A stretch of DNA of 64,000 bases, from positions 930,001 through 994,000 of the forward strand of contig JASGKK010000001.1 in the NCBI GenBank assembly GCA_047600605.1. Direction: 5' to 3'. The notes below the pieces were generated by a model. It did not search any database. It had not been told where the DNA came from and was given only the letters and a program-made list of their open reading frames with translations. A program made the translations under genes and the position numbers. How positions within the stretch are numbered: position 1 is the stretch's first letter; every line of letters begins with the position of its first letter. This document shows positions 33,745 through 42,302 of the stretch, piece after piece. Origin of the DNA: CAYMZZ01 sp047600605 (GTDB lineage Bacteria > Bacteroidota > Bacteroidia > Chitinophagales > Chitinophagaceae).

Positions 33745-33766
33745 AGAAAAATCAGTTTTGAGGCGG

Positions 33767-33774
33767 CAAATATA
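33767..33774 (-). promoter_or_regulatory. efp -7 promoter element (TATATTTG)
   Basis: An exact TANNTTTG match on the minus strand, 22 nt before the efp ATG. No -33 TTTG at standard spacing. Confidence 0.5.
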
Positions 33775-33778
33775 GGAG

Positions 33779-33859
33779 TTTAAAGGGAAAAGGCGGATGG
33801 CGAAAGAGAAAAGGCCATAAGATAATTTGCTAATGTGTTAATGTGCTGATGTGCTAATG
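33779..33859. repeat. Word-like repeat at the M56 gene stop (GCTAATGTG class)
   Basis: An AAAGGGAAAAGGCGG-type purine stretch is followed by reiterated GCTAATGT, GTTAATGT, GCTGATGT and GCTAATG units. The last unit contains the TAG stop of the M56 gene. Confidence 0.55.
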
Positions 33860-35713
33860 AAACCTTTCATCTTCCAGCTTTTCTGTAGTGATCTCCAGCA
33901 CGGTGCCGGTAAAATCAATACCATACCTGCGGGTCGCTTCACCGGCGGAAAGCGTTTGCATGCGAAGGGCATGCCGTTGTGGATTGAGATGCAGATCATC
34001 GGAGGCAAGAGATTTACCATCCACATAGACCTTTTCCAGATTCGACTGACGCAATACGATTGCGTCTGACTTTAAAACAGTCTCTGTCGCCTCATCCATC
34101 GCCATGGCATTGCCCATCAGGGTCAATGTATTTTTATCAGAAGACCAGATCAGACTATCTGCTGCCAGAAAGCGAAAGCCAGTTCTTTTTGACTGATTGT
34201 GTTTTGAAACCATCTTATCAGTCTCTGGTGCGGAAGAAGGGAAAAAAGTATCGTGATTACCATTGGCCTTACTGGCTTGAGCAGATGCAGCAGGATGTCT
34301 GTCTTTTTTGTCGGCTCCGGTATGACTCGTAACAGCAACAGTACCCTTGCTGGCGGAAGCAGGCGGAGGGGGTGCCTGAGGAGGTAGTTCGCCATAGTTC
34401 TTCCTGAACTTACTGACAGACTCTTCATTATTTACATTGTACATGTCCCATTTACCATTTTTGAAATAGATGATCATAAACATATCACCTGGTTTAAAAC
34501 CGGACCTGAGCTTCTTTGTCTCTGTATCGTCAGCATCCGCAATCTTTCCATCAGTCATATACAAATCACCTGCTTTGAAACCGGAATGGAGTTTCTTTGT
34601 TTCCGCATCAGCACCATCCGCAATTCTTACATCTGTCATATATCCCCAGGCAATCCGCTCCACTGCAGGATGACGGCGGATAAAATCTTTTTGCGATTCG
34701 GTAGGCGGAGGATTCCAGTCGCTTTTGCCGGGAGGCACAATGGTATCAGAAACCTGATAGACCGGTTGTTCGGCAACGGTTGTATTTAACAACAATAAAC
34801 CGCCATCATTAGCGGCAACCTGCCTGCTGCGGAAAGCAAGCAGCAGGACAGTTAGCAGAGGCAATAAAAAAAAGAACCGGATGAGGTGCATTCGGGCACT
34901 TCGCATTTTGTTCATCATGGCTATACGTTTTTTCAGTGAGGAAAAATTGAAATTATTGGCTATACTAAAATTTTTATTTCCCATTACTTTCAATAAAAGA
35001 TACTGGTATTGCTTACGGTCGATTCCGCTTTGAATGACCTGCCGGTCTGCAATAAACTCGAGGTTCTGTCGTATGGCCCGGCGCAATAGCCAGGCACAGG
35101 GATTATACCAGTTGAGAATACACAACAGCTCTCCCACGATGATATCAACAGTATGCTGCTGCTTTACATGCACAAATTCATGACTGATGATATCCTGCAA
35201 TTCTGATTCACTATGCAATTGTTTGTTTATATAAATACCGTTGCCAAAAGAAAAGGGCGCCAGGGGCTGGTCGATCAGGTAAAGTTGCATATTACCCTGA
35301 CTAACCAGCGTTGCACTGCGACGAATCCGGCGTATGGAAAGCAGGCTCAGTATAAGACGTGTTATCAGTAAAATCATCCCTGCAATCAGCATGACCAGCA
35401 TCCAGTCCCACTTTGTTCCGAATGTCCAGGCCGACGCACTGGTCACTTCCGGGGCTCCTGTCATTTGTGCGGTCAGGTTCTGTACGCTGGGGATATAGGC
35501 CAATACCCTGTTTTGTGTAAGCGCATGCTGCTGCAGCAGTGGAGTAAGATCAATAAACGCGACTATAAAAGATAATAGCGAATACCCCAGCAGATACCAG
35601 CGATTCCAGTTGTAAAAGGTAAGCCGCCTCAATACCAGCTGATAAAAACCGTAGATCGCTATCAGCGAGAGAGAGAGTTTTAAGAGATATTCAAAAATGG
35701 GGGGCATAGGCAA
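33854..35713 (-). CDS. BlaR1-like M56 family membrane metallopeptidase
   Basis: The 619-residue protein has four or so membrane helices in its N-terminal third (about 12-30, 37-55, 105-125, and one near 275-295). The zinc motif HEFVHVKQQH near residue 178 is the cytoplasmic-facing HExxH of BlaR1/MecR1-type peptidases, which cleave BlaI repressors on signal. The C-terminal outer region is not a penicillin-binding domain. It contains two near-identical 27-residue units and a Pro-rich stretch, so the sensed signal is unknown. It is downstream of blaI, which it presumably inactivates. Confidence 0.88.
   Translation of the reverse strand: MPMPPIFEYLLKLSLSLIAIYGFYQLVLRRLTFYNWNRWYLLGYSLLSFIVAFIDLTPLLQQHALTQNRVLAYIPSVQNLTAQMTGAPEVTSASAWTFGTKWDWMLVMLIAGMILLITRLILSLLSIRRIRRSATLVSQGNMQLYLIDQPLAPFSFGNGIYINKQLHSESELQDIISHEFVHVKQQHTVDIIVGELLCILNWYNPCAWLLRRAIRQNLEFIADRQVIQSGIDRKQYQYLLLKVMGNKNFSIANNFNFSSLKKRIAMMNKMRSARMHLIRFFFLLPLLTVLLLAFRSRQVAANDGGLLLLNTTVAEQPVYQVSDTIVPPGKSDWNPPPTESQKDFIRRHPAVERIAWGYMTDVRIADGADAETKKLHSGFKAGDLYMTDGKIADADDTETKKLRSGFKPGDMFMIIYFKNGKWDMYNVNNEESVSKFRKNYGELPPQAPPPPASASKGTVAVTSHTGADKKDRHPAASAQASKANGNHDTFFPSSAPETDKMVSKHNQSKRTGFRFLAADSLIWSSDKNTLTLMGNAMAMDEATETVLKSDAIVLRQSNLEKVYVDGKSLASDDLHLNPQRHALRMQTLSAGEATRRYGIDFTGTVLEITTEKLEDERFH
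34484..34645. repeat. 81-bp tandem duplication inside the M56 gene
   Basis: Two consecutive 81-nt units encode 27 residues each, of the pattern MTDxxIADxxDxETKKLxSG FKxGD. The frame is preserved, indicating in-frame duplication in the sensor region. Confidence 0.8.
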
Positions 35714-35850
35714 AGTATAAAGAGTTTAAAGGGTATAAAGGTTTAAAGGAGGAAATGTAGAGGGTGGAAGGTAAAAGGCGGAAGGAATGTGGTCTTTCTT
35801 AACTATTCATTGTCAACTGACCACTGACCACCGACCACCGATCACTGTCC
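35712..35850. repeat. Composite word repeat between the M56 gene and blaI
   Basis: In plus orientation it contains, in order: AAGTATAAAG/TTTAAAGG words, AAGGTAAAAGGCGGAAGG words, and CTGACCACTGACCACCGACC words. The same order appears in the minus-strand sense at 42198-42302 and 55670-55797. Confidence 0.6.
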
Positions 35851-35851
35851 C

Positions 35852-36208
35852 TTACTTCTTCCCTTCAATCATATCAATGATCTCCTTCAGTTCACGTGCC
35901 GACAATTTTTTCTGTTCCACGAAAAAATTGACCAGTTCTTTATACGAGTTGTCAAAATATTCGCGTACCACAGTACCCATAAATCGTTTTTTGTATTCCT
36001 CCTCGGTAATAGCCGGCCGGTACAGGTAGGCATTACCCAACAGCCGGCTTTGCAGATAACCTTTACGCTCCAGGTTTTTTACCGTAGAAGCCACAGTCGT
36101 ATAGGGTGGTGGATTATCCAGATGTTCCATAAAGGCCTTGATATTGCCTTCGCCGGTCTTCCAGATAGCCTGCATGGCCTCTTCTTCCTGTATAGTCAGC
36201 TTTTCCAT
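35852..36208 (-). CDS. BlaI/MecI/CopY family transcriptional repressor
   Basis: The 118-residue winged-helix repressor starts MEKLTIQEEEAMQAIWKTGE. It has the recognition region PPPYTTVASTVKNLERKGYL (about 33-52) and a C-terminal dimerisation helix (YKELVNFFVEQKKLSARELK). Family members bind palindromes and are removed by proteolysis through BlaR1-type partners. Two TACGAA/TTCGTA boxes lie immediately upstream of its start, so autorepression is very likely, and the divergent thioredoxin-like gene may be in the same regulon. The M56 partner follows it on the same strand after 138 nt of repeats. Confidence 0.92.
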   Translation of the reverse strand: MEKLTIQEEEAMQAIWKTGEGNIKAFMEHLDNPPPYTTVASTVKNLERKGYLQSRLLGNAYLYRPAITEEEYKKRFMGTVVREYFDNSYKELVNFFVEQKKLSARELKEIIDMIEGKK

Positions 36209-36211
36209 GAT

Positions 36212-36248
36212 CTACGAATTTTTCGTAAATATTACGAAACTTTCGTAG
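36212..36248. promoter_or_regulatory. Double BlaI-type operator
   Basis: CTACGAATTTTTCGTAA (36212-36228) and TTACGAAACTTTCGTAG (36232-36248) are two dyads. Each is palindromic and each is the near reverse complement of the other, with centres 20 nt apart (two helical turns). The first box begins 4 nt before the blaI start. Confidence 0.75.
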
Positions 36249-36320
36249 ACTGCCAAATTTTTTTCTTTTTTATTAAGATTCCCGGTACGGCTTGCCTCTG
36301 TTTATTTAGTTTCTTTGGGT

Positions 36321-36827
36321 ATGAAAACGATCCTTCTCTTTTTGAGTGGCCTGCTGCTGAGTACGGCAGTCACGAGCCAGCAAACGGCTCCTGCTGAACC
36401 GCCGTATAAACGGTTCCCTACTGTACCGCCTTTCAAGGTCTTATTGTCTGACAGTACAACCTGGTTTACGCGGGAAGACCTGGCCAAAAAAGAATCCCTG
36501 GTTATTATGTTGTTTAGTCCCGAATGTGACCATTGCCAGCATCAGACCGATTCCATCCTGGCTCATATCAAAGAGTTTAAACAGGTGCAGTTTCTGCTGG
36601 TGACCGTGCTGCCATTTGACCGCATGAAAAAGTTCTATGACTCTTATGGACTGGCTAATTATAAAAACATCATAGTGGGTCGTGATCAGCAGTTCCTGTT
36701 TCCCGGTTTTTTTCAGTCACACAGCTTGCCGGTACTGGCATTTTACAACCGCAAAAAGGAGCTGATTTCACTGGCCGAAGGCAGTATGCGGATTGATAAT
36801 ATGCTGGACCTGCTCAAAAAAGGATAA
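36321..36827 (+). CDS. Exported thioredoxin-like protein
   Basis: The 168-residue protein has a signal peptide (MKTILLFLSGLLLSTAVTSQ) and a thioredoxin/TlpA-like domain. The redox motif is CDHC in MLFSPECDHCQHQTDS, and the cis-proline region is HSLPVLAFYN. It probably acts as a periplasmic thiol reductase. The ATG is preferred over a TTG two codons upstream. It is divergent from blaI, and the double operator between them could control both. Downstream of it mdh has its own promoter. Confidence 0.87.
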   Translation: MKTILLFLSGLLLSTAVTSQQTAPAEPPYKRFPTVPPFKVLLSDSTTWFTREDLAKKESLVIMLFSPECDHCQHQTDSILAHIKEFKQVQFLLVTVLPFDRMKKFYDSYGLANYKNIIVGRDQQFLFPGFFQSHSLPVLAFYNRKKELISLAEGSMRIDNMLDLLKKG

Positions 36828-36872
36828 CAGCAGAAATGCCGGATCTGACCGTAGAAACTAGCTGGTTTACTA

Positions 36873-36880
36873 TACCTTTG
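36873..36880 (+). promoter_or_regulatory. mdh -7 promoter element (TACCTTTG)
   Basis: An exact TANNTTTG match 40 nt before the mdh ATG. No convincing -33 TTTG is seen. Confidence 0.5.
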
Positions 36881-36920
36881 CCCCGCAAATAATTTCCTCA
36901 TTCCATAAATCAATTTGTTC

Positions 36921-37850
36921 ATGAAAGTAACTGTAGTAGGTGCCGGTGCTGTAGGTGCAACCTGCGCTGACAACATCGCACGCAAAGAACTGGTAGAAGA
37001 ACTGGTATTGCTGGACATCAAGGAAGGTGTGGCAGAAGGAAAGGCCCAGGATATGATGCAGACAGCTACCCTGCTTGGCTTTGATACGCGTATCACCGGT
37101 TCAACCAACGATTATTCAAAAACTGCCGGCAGTGATGTGGTAGTGATCACTTCAGGTCTGCCCCGCAAACCCGGCATGACCCGCGAAGAACTGATTGGTG
37201 TAAATGCCGGTATTGTAAAAAGTGTGGCAGAAAATATCCTTCAGCATTCTCCCAATGCGATCATTATCGTGATCAGCAACCCCATGGATACCATGACCTA
37301 CCTGGCTCTTACTGCTACAGGTCTTCCCAAAAACCGTATCATTGGTATGGGTGGCACACTGGATAGTGCCCGTTTCAAGTATCAGCTGAGTCAGCACCTG
37401 GGTTGCAGTCCTGCTGATCTGAATGCCGTAGTGGTCGGCGGCCATGGTGATACCACCATGATTCCCCTGATCCGTCTGGCTACCTGGAATTCTGTACCTG
37501 TTACCAAATTCCTGACAGAAGAACAGCAGAAACAAATTGTAGCCGATACAATGGTAGGTGGTGCCACTCTTACCAAACTTATTGGCACATCTGCCTGGTA
37601 TGCCCCCGGTGCCGCCGGAGCAGCCCTGGTAGAAAGCATTGTACGGGATGAAAAGAAACTCTTTACCTGCTGTGTAAGCCTCGATGGCGAATATGGTCAG
37701 AAAGATATTTGCCTGGGTGTACCCGTTATCATCGGTAAAAATGGCTGGGAAAAAATCCTCGACTTCGGTCTCAACGAAGCGGAGCAGGCTGAATTCAACA
37801 AGAGTGCAGCTGCTGTACGCAGCATGAACGATGTGCTGAAAACACTCTGA
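36921..37850 (+). CDS. mdh: Malate dehydrogenase
   Basis: This 309-residue enzyme of the LDH-like MDH group oxidises malate to oxaloacetate with NAD in the TCA cycle. It has the nucleotide loop VVGAGAVGATCADNIA, the substrate loop GLPRKPGMTREEL with the discriminating Arg, and ISNPMDTMTYLA. The catalytic His is in GGHGDTTMIP. The ATG giving MKVTVVGAG is chosen over a TTG two codons upstream. Length and motifs are normal. It is monocistronic with a terminator downstream. Confidence 0.97.
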   Translation: MKVTVVGAGAVGATCADNIARKELVEELVLLDIKEGVAEGKAQDMMQTATLLGFDTRITGSTNDYSKTAGSDVVVITSGLPRKPGMTREELIGVNAGIVKSVAENILQHSPNAIIIVISNPMDTMTYLALTATGLPKNRIIGMGGTLDSARFKYQLSQHLGCSPADLNAVVVGGHGDTTMIPLIRLATWNSVPVTKFLTEEQQKQIVADTMVGGATLTKLIGTSAWYAPGAAGAALVESIVRDEKKLFTCCVSLDGEYGQKDICLGVPVIIGKNGWEKILDFGLNEAEQAEFNKSAAAVRSMNDVLKTL

Positions 37851-37875
37851 TAATAATAAGTGCTTATCTAATAAT

Positions 37876-37910
37876 GAGGCCCCGGCAGCAATGCGTGGGG
37901 CCTTTCGTTT
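37876..37910 (+). terminator. Terminator of mdh
   Basis: A 7-bp GC-rich stem (AGGCCCC/GGGGCCT) with a 13-nt loop is followed by TTTCGTTT. Confidence 0.65.
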
Positions 37911-37929
37911 AGAGGGTATATGAGTGATC

Positions 37930-38565
37930 TTAGACCAACCGTTCATTGAGGGCCTTACTCACTGCCTCAATTTGTGATCGCACATGCAGCTTATCGTAAA
38001 TGCGTTTGATATGCGTGCGTACCGTATCAAGACTGATGGATAACTCAGCCGCAATCAGCTTGAAACTGTTCCCTTTCGACAAAAGCTGCAATATTTCCTT
38101 TTCACGATTGGTGAGCTGATAATCTTTATCGGAAATAGTCACCGATTGCTGCATATTGTTAATAATCATACGCGCAATGGCCGGACTGATAGGAGCTCCT
38201 CCCTGCAGTACTTCCTGAATGGCCTGTACCAGTTTGTCGGAGATATATTTTTTCAGCAGATAACCGTTGGCTCCGGCGTACAGCGCTTCATACACATGCG
38301 TGTTGTCGTCAAAAACAGTGATCATGAGAATCTGTACCTCCCGGTTAAACTGACGAATGCGTTTCACTGCATCAATACCGCTTACTTCTGGCAGATCAAT
38401 ATCCATTAAGATCACATCAGGTTTGTCTGTTTTTACCTGCCTTTCCACATCCATACAATTGCCATAGCTGGCTACCACCTGGTACTCGCCCGTCAGACTA
38501 AGCAGATTGTGCAGGCTTTCGCGCAGAGTGGCATTATCCTCATATATTGATAGTTTTACCGTCAT
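37930..38565 (-). CDS. NarL/LuxR-type response regulator
   Basis: The 211-residue protein has an N-terminal receiver (residues 3-125) with the acidic residues near E9/D10, phospho-acceptor D55 in VILMDIDLPEVSG and the conserved lysine in YLLKKYISD. The C-terminal LuxR-type helix-turn-helix (about 148-205) includes LTNREKEILQLLSKGNSFKL and SLDTVRTHIKRIYDKL. It is placed 64 nt downstream of the large sensor kinase on the same strand and is almost certainly its partner. Target genes are unknown. Confidence 0.93.
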   Translation of the reverse strand: MTVKLSIYEDNATLRESLHNLLSLTGEYQVVASYGNCMDVERQVKTDKPDVILMDIDLPEVSGIDAVKRIRQFNREVQILMITVFDDNTHVYEALYAGANGYLLKKYISDKLVQAIQEVLQGGAPISPAIARMIINNMQQSVTISDKDYQLTNREKEILQLLSKGNSFKLIAAELSISLDTVRTHIKRIYDKLHVRSQIEAVSKALNERLV

Positions 38566-38628
38566 TTTTTACTCATGCATTTTTCTTCATGCAACTTACT
38601 ATGAAAACATTTCAGGCACATACCCTAA

Positions 38629-41600
38629 TCATGTGACCGGTACACACAGATCAATGCGTGTTCCTTTACCGGGTGAAGAATGGATGGTAATCATTGCATT
38701 GAGTTGTGCTGCTCTGCTTTTCATATTGCGTAAACCATTGCCACCATTCTTTTCACTAAGTGAAAACCCTGTACCATCATCAATGATACCCAGATAAAGT
38801 TCACGCTGCTGAAGCCTTAATATTATTTTCACTTTTTGTCCATGGCTGTATTTAACAGCATTGTGAATCGCTTCCTTAAAGATCAGGAATATCTCTTTGC
38901 GCTGCTCGGGATTCAGTAATACCGGATACATCGACGCTTCATCGGAAAATTCATAGGGAAGCCCTGCGGGGTCCATCATTTCTGCAGCCTGTTCCTTCAT
39001 GCGCAATACCAGTTTTTCGAGGTTGTCATTGTACGGGTTGATAGCCCAGATGATATCGCTCATAGCATCCATGATCTGTCCGGAGTGGTCCTTTATTTTC
39101 TGCAGTTGCTCGCGCAGCAGTTCATTTCCATCAGCATGCTCCATGGCCAGCTTGCTGATGATATTAATACTCGTAAGGGTTGACCCCATCTCATCATGCA
39201 GGTCGCGGGCAATCTTCATACGCAGCCGCTCCTCAATCAGGAACTTGGATATCTTGGTGGCACAAATGCCGGCTATCTGTGTAAGCAATCTCAAATGACG
39301 CCGGTTATAAAAGCCTTTGCGTGGATGCTCTGAGTCGATAACGCCAAACAACTTATTATCTACAACAATAGGTACGGCAATTTCTGACAGACGTGTGCAA
39401 TCATCGACTATATAGCGGGAGTCTTTTGATGTATCTGCCACGATCTCTGGCCGGAGTGTTACCGCCACCGATCCCACAATGCCTGCACCGAGGGGTATTT
39501 CAATCGGGTTGAAGATAGTGTGCGTATCGGGGTTTTTGGGGCCATAGGCCGCCCGTTGTATCAGCATTTGCCGCTCTTCATCATACCCATAAATTACGCA
39601 ATCCTGAAACCGGAGCTGGCCGATACAGTTTTTGGCAATATCCCAGTAAATATCCTCCACTGTATTTTGCCCATACAGGGAAGTGGCAAAATAAGTCAGC
39701 AGTTTCTGCGATTTGATCCGTTGTCTCAATACATTGATCCATGCCAGTATGGCCGCCGCCAGTAGCAGAATAATTATTCCAACAAACCACCACCGTCTCC
39801 AGAATGGCGGTACCACTTCAAACGAAAAAGGAGTTGATACAGCTATCTGCTGATTACGGTTATTGAGTGCTCTTACATGAAATACATACCGGCCCGGTTC
39901 GAGATTCTGAAAAGAAACGGAGCGATTGATCGACGTGGGTACCCAGCCATCATCATATCCCTGCAACTGATACTGATAACGCAGATTCTGATTCTGTGAA
40001 TAGGACAGTCCAGCAAAAGAAAAAGAAATTGCATTTTGTGCAAATGTCAGACTGATCTGCCCGGATGGAGACTCTATAGTATCTCTCCGCTCTCCGCGAC
40101 CTGTGATCAGCCGGGTTATGACAAGCGGATAAGGTTGTACACTTGGCATCTGAACCGCAGGCTGAAGCAACAGGCCTCCCGCCACTCCTACTGCCAGTTG
40201 CCCATCTTTGGCATTATAAAACATGCCATGCGGCAATTTTTCATCCGACAGAAACCGCGTAAAGGGAAACCCGATCTTACCGCCTGGATCATTGACCGGT
40301 TTGCCATCCAGTGTAAGGCTAAACAATTGCTGGCCGCTTAAAACCCAGATGCTGTTGCCGGCACCATTGGCCAGTGCCAGGCAATTGTTGCCGGGTATTC
40401 CTTCCCGCATGCTGAAACGTTTTACTTCCGGTTGCCCACCCGGCTTATCGGACCAGCGATACAACCCTCCCGAATGTGTGGCCACCCACAATTGTCCTTC
40501 GCGATCAAGATGAATATCATGCACCAGCGCATGCGAGGCACTTACACTGGCAACCTCAGCCAGGTCAATATGTGTAAGCTGATGGTTTTTCAGATCATAA
40601 CGAAATAATCCTTCGCTGAAAGTGCCGATCCAGACCGAATGCCTTGCAGAATCTGCACAAAGAGTCATTGCCTTACGGGTATATGCAAATTCGCCGGTGT
40701 CGAGCACTATCCATTGACGTGCTCCTTTTGGCCTGAAGTAAAGACCGCCTTTATAAGCAGCAGCCCAGTAATTACCTTCATAATCCTCAACCAGGTCGCG
40801 ATAAAACTCATCGCCATTGACATGTGGCATCGGCTCACGCACAAACCCTTCCCGCAAACGATCATACCGGAATACATCACGTGTGGTAAGTAACCATACC
40901 TGTCCCTGCCGATCTATGCTTAAGGAATGACACGCCGAAAAACCATGTCCATTGACATCTTTCTTAATGGCAGTCAATTTGCCGGTTACAGGAGTAACCT
41001 GAAATACCTGGTTCTGCTCACCGGCGCAAACAAAATAACTATTGCTCGGCTCATCCCATATCACTCCTCCCATTTGATTGGGCAATGCATCATCGTCTAC
41101 CTTTACCAGTGGCAGAAAAGAAGGAGAAGAAGGACTGGTTTCGGACTTCAGAACGCCATTGGCAGTGGCAATCCAGAATAAACCGGGTTGCTCTACCAGT
41201 ACCTGCCGTACATGACCCGGCTGGGGTAAACCGCTCCGGCGCGGCAGGTCACGGTATAACCAGGCGTGACCGGTGCTTCTGCTTATTTCGATTACCCCCT
41301 GTGCAGAACCTACCCACGTATCTGCAGGCAACGGCAGGTGATAAAACCGGGAAGGATATGGCATGGGTTCCGGATTCAATTCACTAAACTGATCTTTCAG
41401 CTCATCATATACATATGCTTTACCATTTTCGATAGTAAGGAATACTTTATGCAAAACAGAATCATATTCCAGTTCCACTACATTGGCGTTGTATTGTCCG
41501 CCGATATACCTGAAATTGCCGGTCGCCGCATCCAGTCTTACCAGGCCGCAGGTCGTACCCAGCCAGAATGTTTGTCCGCTGCCTGGTACCAGTTTTTGAA

Positions 41601-42162
41601 TAGAACGGTAACTGTATTGCTTTAACTGTTTTTCCTGCCGGGCAAAACCGGGCCAGTCATAGTAAGTATATTGCCCGGTTTTCACATCCAGTGCCGACAG
41701 TTCAAATACATCGCTGGCGATCCACAATCGATGATCTCTGCCCCATACCAGGTCCCAGACAATAAAATTGGGAAGTCCTTTCTGTTCTTTTTTACCCGAA
41801 GGCAAAAGTGTTTGCCAGCGAAGATTGACCGGATCCAGTTTATTAAGTCCCTCCATGGTTGCTACCCATATATGCCCTTCCTCATCTTCGGCGATCGAGT
41901 TGATCACTTCATTGCTGATACTGTTGTATAATCCCGGCCGGAAAATACGGAACTCATGTCCGTCGTACCGGTTCAATCCATTGCGTGTGCCAATCCACAT
42001 AAAACCTCTCCGGTCTTTATAAAAGCAGGTTACATCATTATCGGAAAGTCCATCGCGGGTAGAGAGCAGAGTGGTGCGGTAATAAAGCTGTGCAAAGGCC
42101 TCAACAGTCAGTGTATTCAGGCCAACACAGCACACAGCTACTATGATAATGAGCTTTTTCAA
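38629..42162 (-). CDS. Two-component sensor with reg_prop propeller, Y_Y_Y, GAF and HisKA_3/HATPase domains
   Basis: The 1177-residue sensor has a signal peptide (1-24), then a periplasmic two-component-regulator propeller with reg_prop motifs such as GFMWIGTRNGLNRYDG and GHIWVATMEGLNKLDP (about 25-670). A Y_Y_Y domain (about 705-785) precedes one membrane helix (about 791-812), followed by a cytoplasmic GAF domain (about 815-965). The HisKA_3 dimerisation helix carries the phospho-acceptor H989 in IARDLHDEMGSTL, and a HATPase_c domain closes the protein (HNAVKYSHG, DDGTGFS, GGNGLRNMK). In Bacteroidota such propellers often sense glycans, but no polysaccharide locus is adjacent, so the ligand is open. 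Confidence 0.94.
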   Translation of the reverse strand: MKKLIIIVAVCCVGLNTLTVEAFAQLYYRTTLLSTRDGLSDNDVTCFYKDRRGFMWIGTRNGLNRYDGHEFRIFRPGLYNSISNEVINSIAEDEEGHIWVATMEGLNKLDPVNLRWQTLLPSGKKEQKGLPNFIVWDLVWGRDHRLWIASDVFELSALDVKTGQYTYYDWPGFARQEKQLKQYSYRSIQKLVPGSGQTFWLGTTCGLVRLDAATGNFRYIGGQYNANVVELEYDSVLHKVFLTIENGKAYVYDELKDQFSELNPEPMPYPSRFYHLPLPADTWVGSAQGVIEISRSTGHAWLYRDLPRRSGLPQPGHVRQVLVEQPGLFWIATANGVLKSETSPSSPSFLPLVKVDDDALPNQMGGVIWDEPSNSYFVCAGEQNQVFQVTPVTGKLTAIKKDVNGHGFSACHSLSIDRQGQVWLLTTRDVFRYDRLREGFVREPMPHVNGDEFYRDLVEDYEGNYWAAAYKGGLYFRPKGARQWIVLDTGEFAYTRKAMTLCADSARHSVWIGTFSEGLFRYDLKNHQLTHIDLAEVASVSASHALVHDIHLDREGQLWVATHSGGLYRWSDKPGGQPEVKRFSMREGIPGNNCLALANGAGNSIWVLSGQQLFSLTLDGKPVNDPGGKIGFPFTRFLSDEKLPHGMFYNAKDGQLAVGVAGGLLLQPAVQMPSVQPYPLVITRLITGRGERRDTIESPSGQISLTFAQNAISFSFAGLSYSQNQNLRYQYQLQGYDDGWVPTSINRSVSFQNLEPGRYVFHVRALNNRNQQIAVSTPFSFEVVPPFWRRWWFVGIIILLLAAAILAWINVLRQRIKSQKLLTYFATSLYGQNTVEDIYWDIAKNCIGQLRFQDCVIYGYDEERQMLIQRAAYGPKNPDTHTIFNPIEIPLGAGIVGSVAVTLRPEIVADTSKDSRYIVDDCTRLSEIAVPIVVDNKLFGVIDSEHPRKGFYNRRHLRLLTQIAGICATKISKFLIEERLRMKIARDLHDEMGSTLTSINIISKLAMEHADGNELLREQLQKIKDHSGQIMDAMSDIIWAINPYNDNLEKLVLRMKEQAAEMMDPAGLPYEFSDEASMYPVLLNPEQRKEIFLIFKEAIHNAVKYSHGQKVKIILRLQQRELYLGIIDDGTGFSLSEKNGGNGLRNMKSRAAQLNAMITIHSSPGKGTRIDLCVPVT

Positions 42163-42197
42163 CCAGCTTATACATTACACTGAATGTACGAAATATA

Positions 42198-42302
42198 GTT
42201 GACAGATGACAGTTAACAGTTGACAGTAGATAGTGGACAGTTGTAAGCCCCTTTATACCCCTTATACTCTTTAAACCCTTTATACTCTTTAAACTTTTAA
42301 AC
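42198..42302. repeat. Composite word repeat downstream of the RlmK-like gene
   Basis: In the minus-strand sense it begins at the methyltransferase stop with GTTTAAAAGTTTAAAGAG and TATAAAGGG words, then CAACTGTCCACTATC and ACTGTCAACTGTTAAC words. The module order matches 35712-35850 and 55670-55797. Confidence 0.6.

Noticed and set aside
33854..36208. Beta-lactam resistance operon
   Set aside because: The M56 protein lacks a penicillin-binding sensor and no beta-lactamase is adjacent; BlaI/M56 pairs are common general regulators in Bacteroidota.
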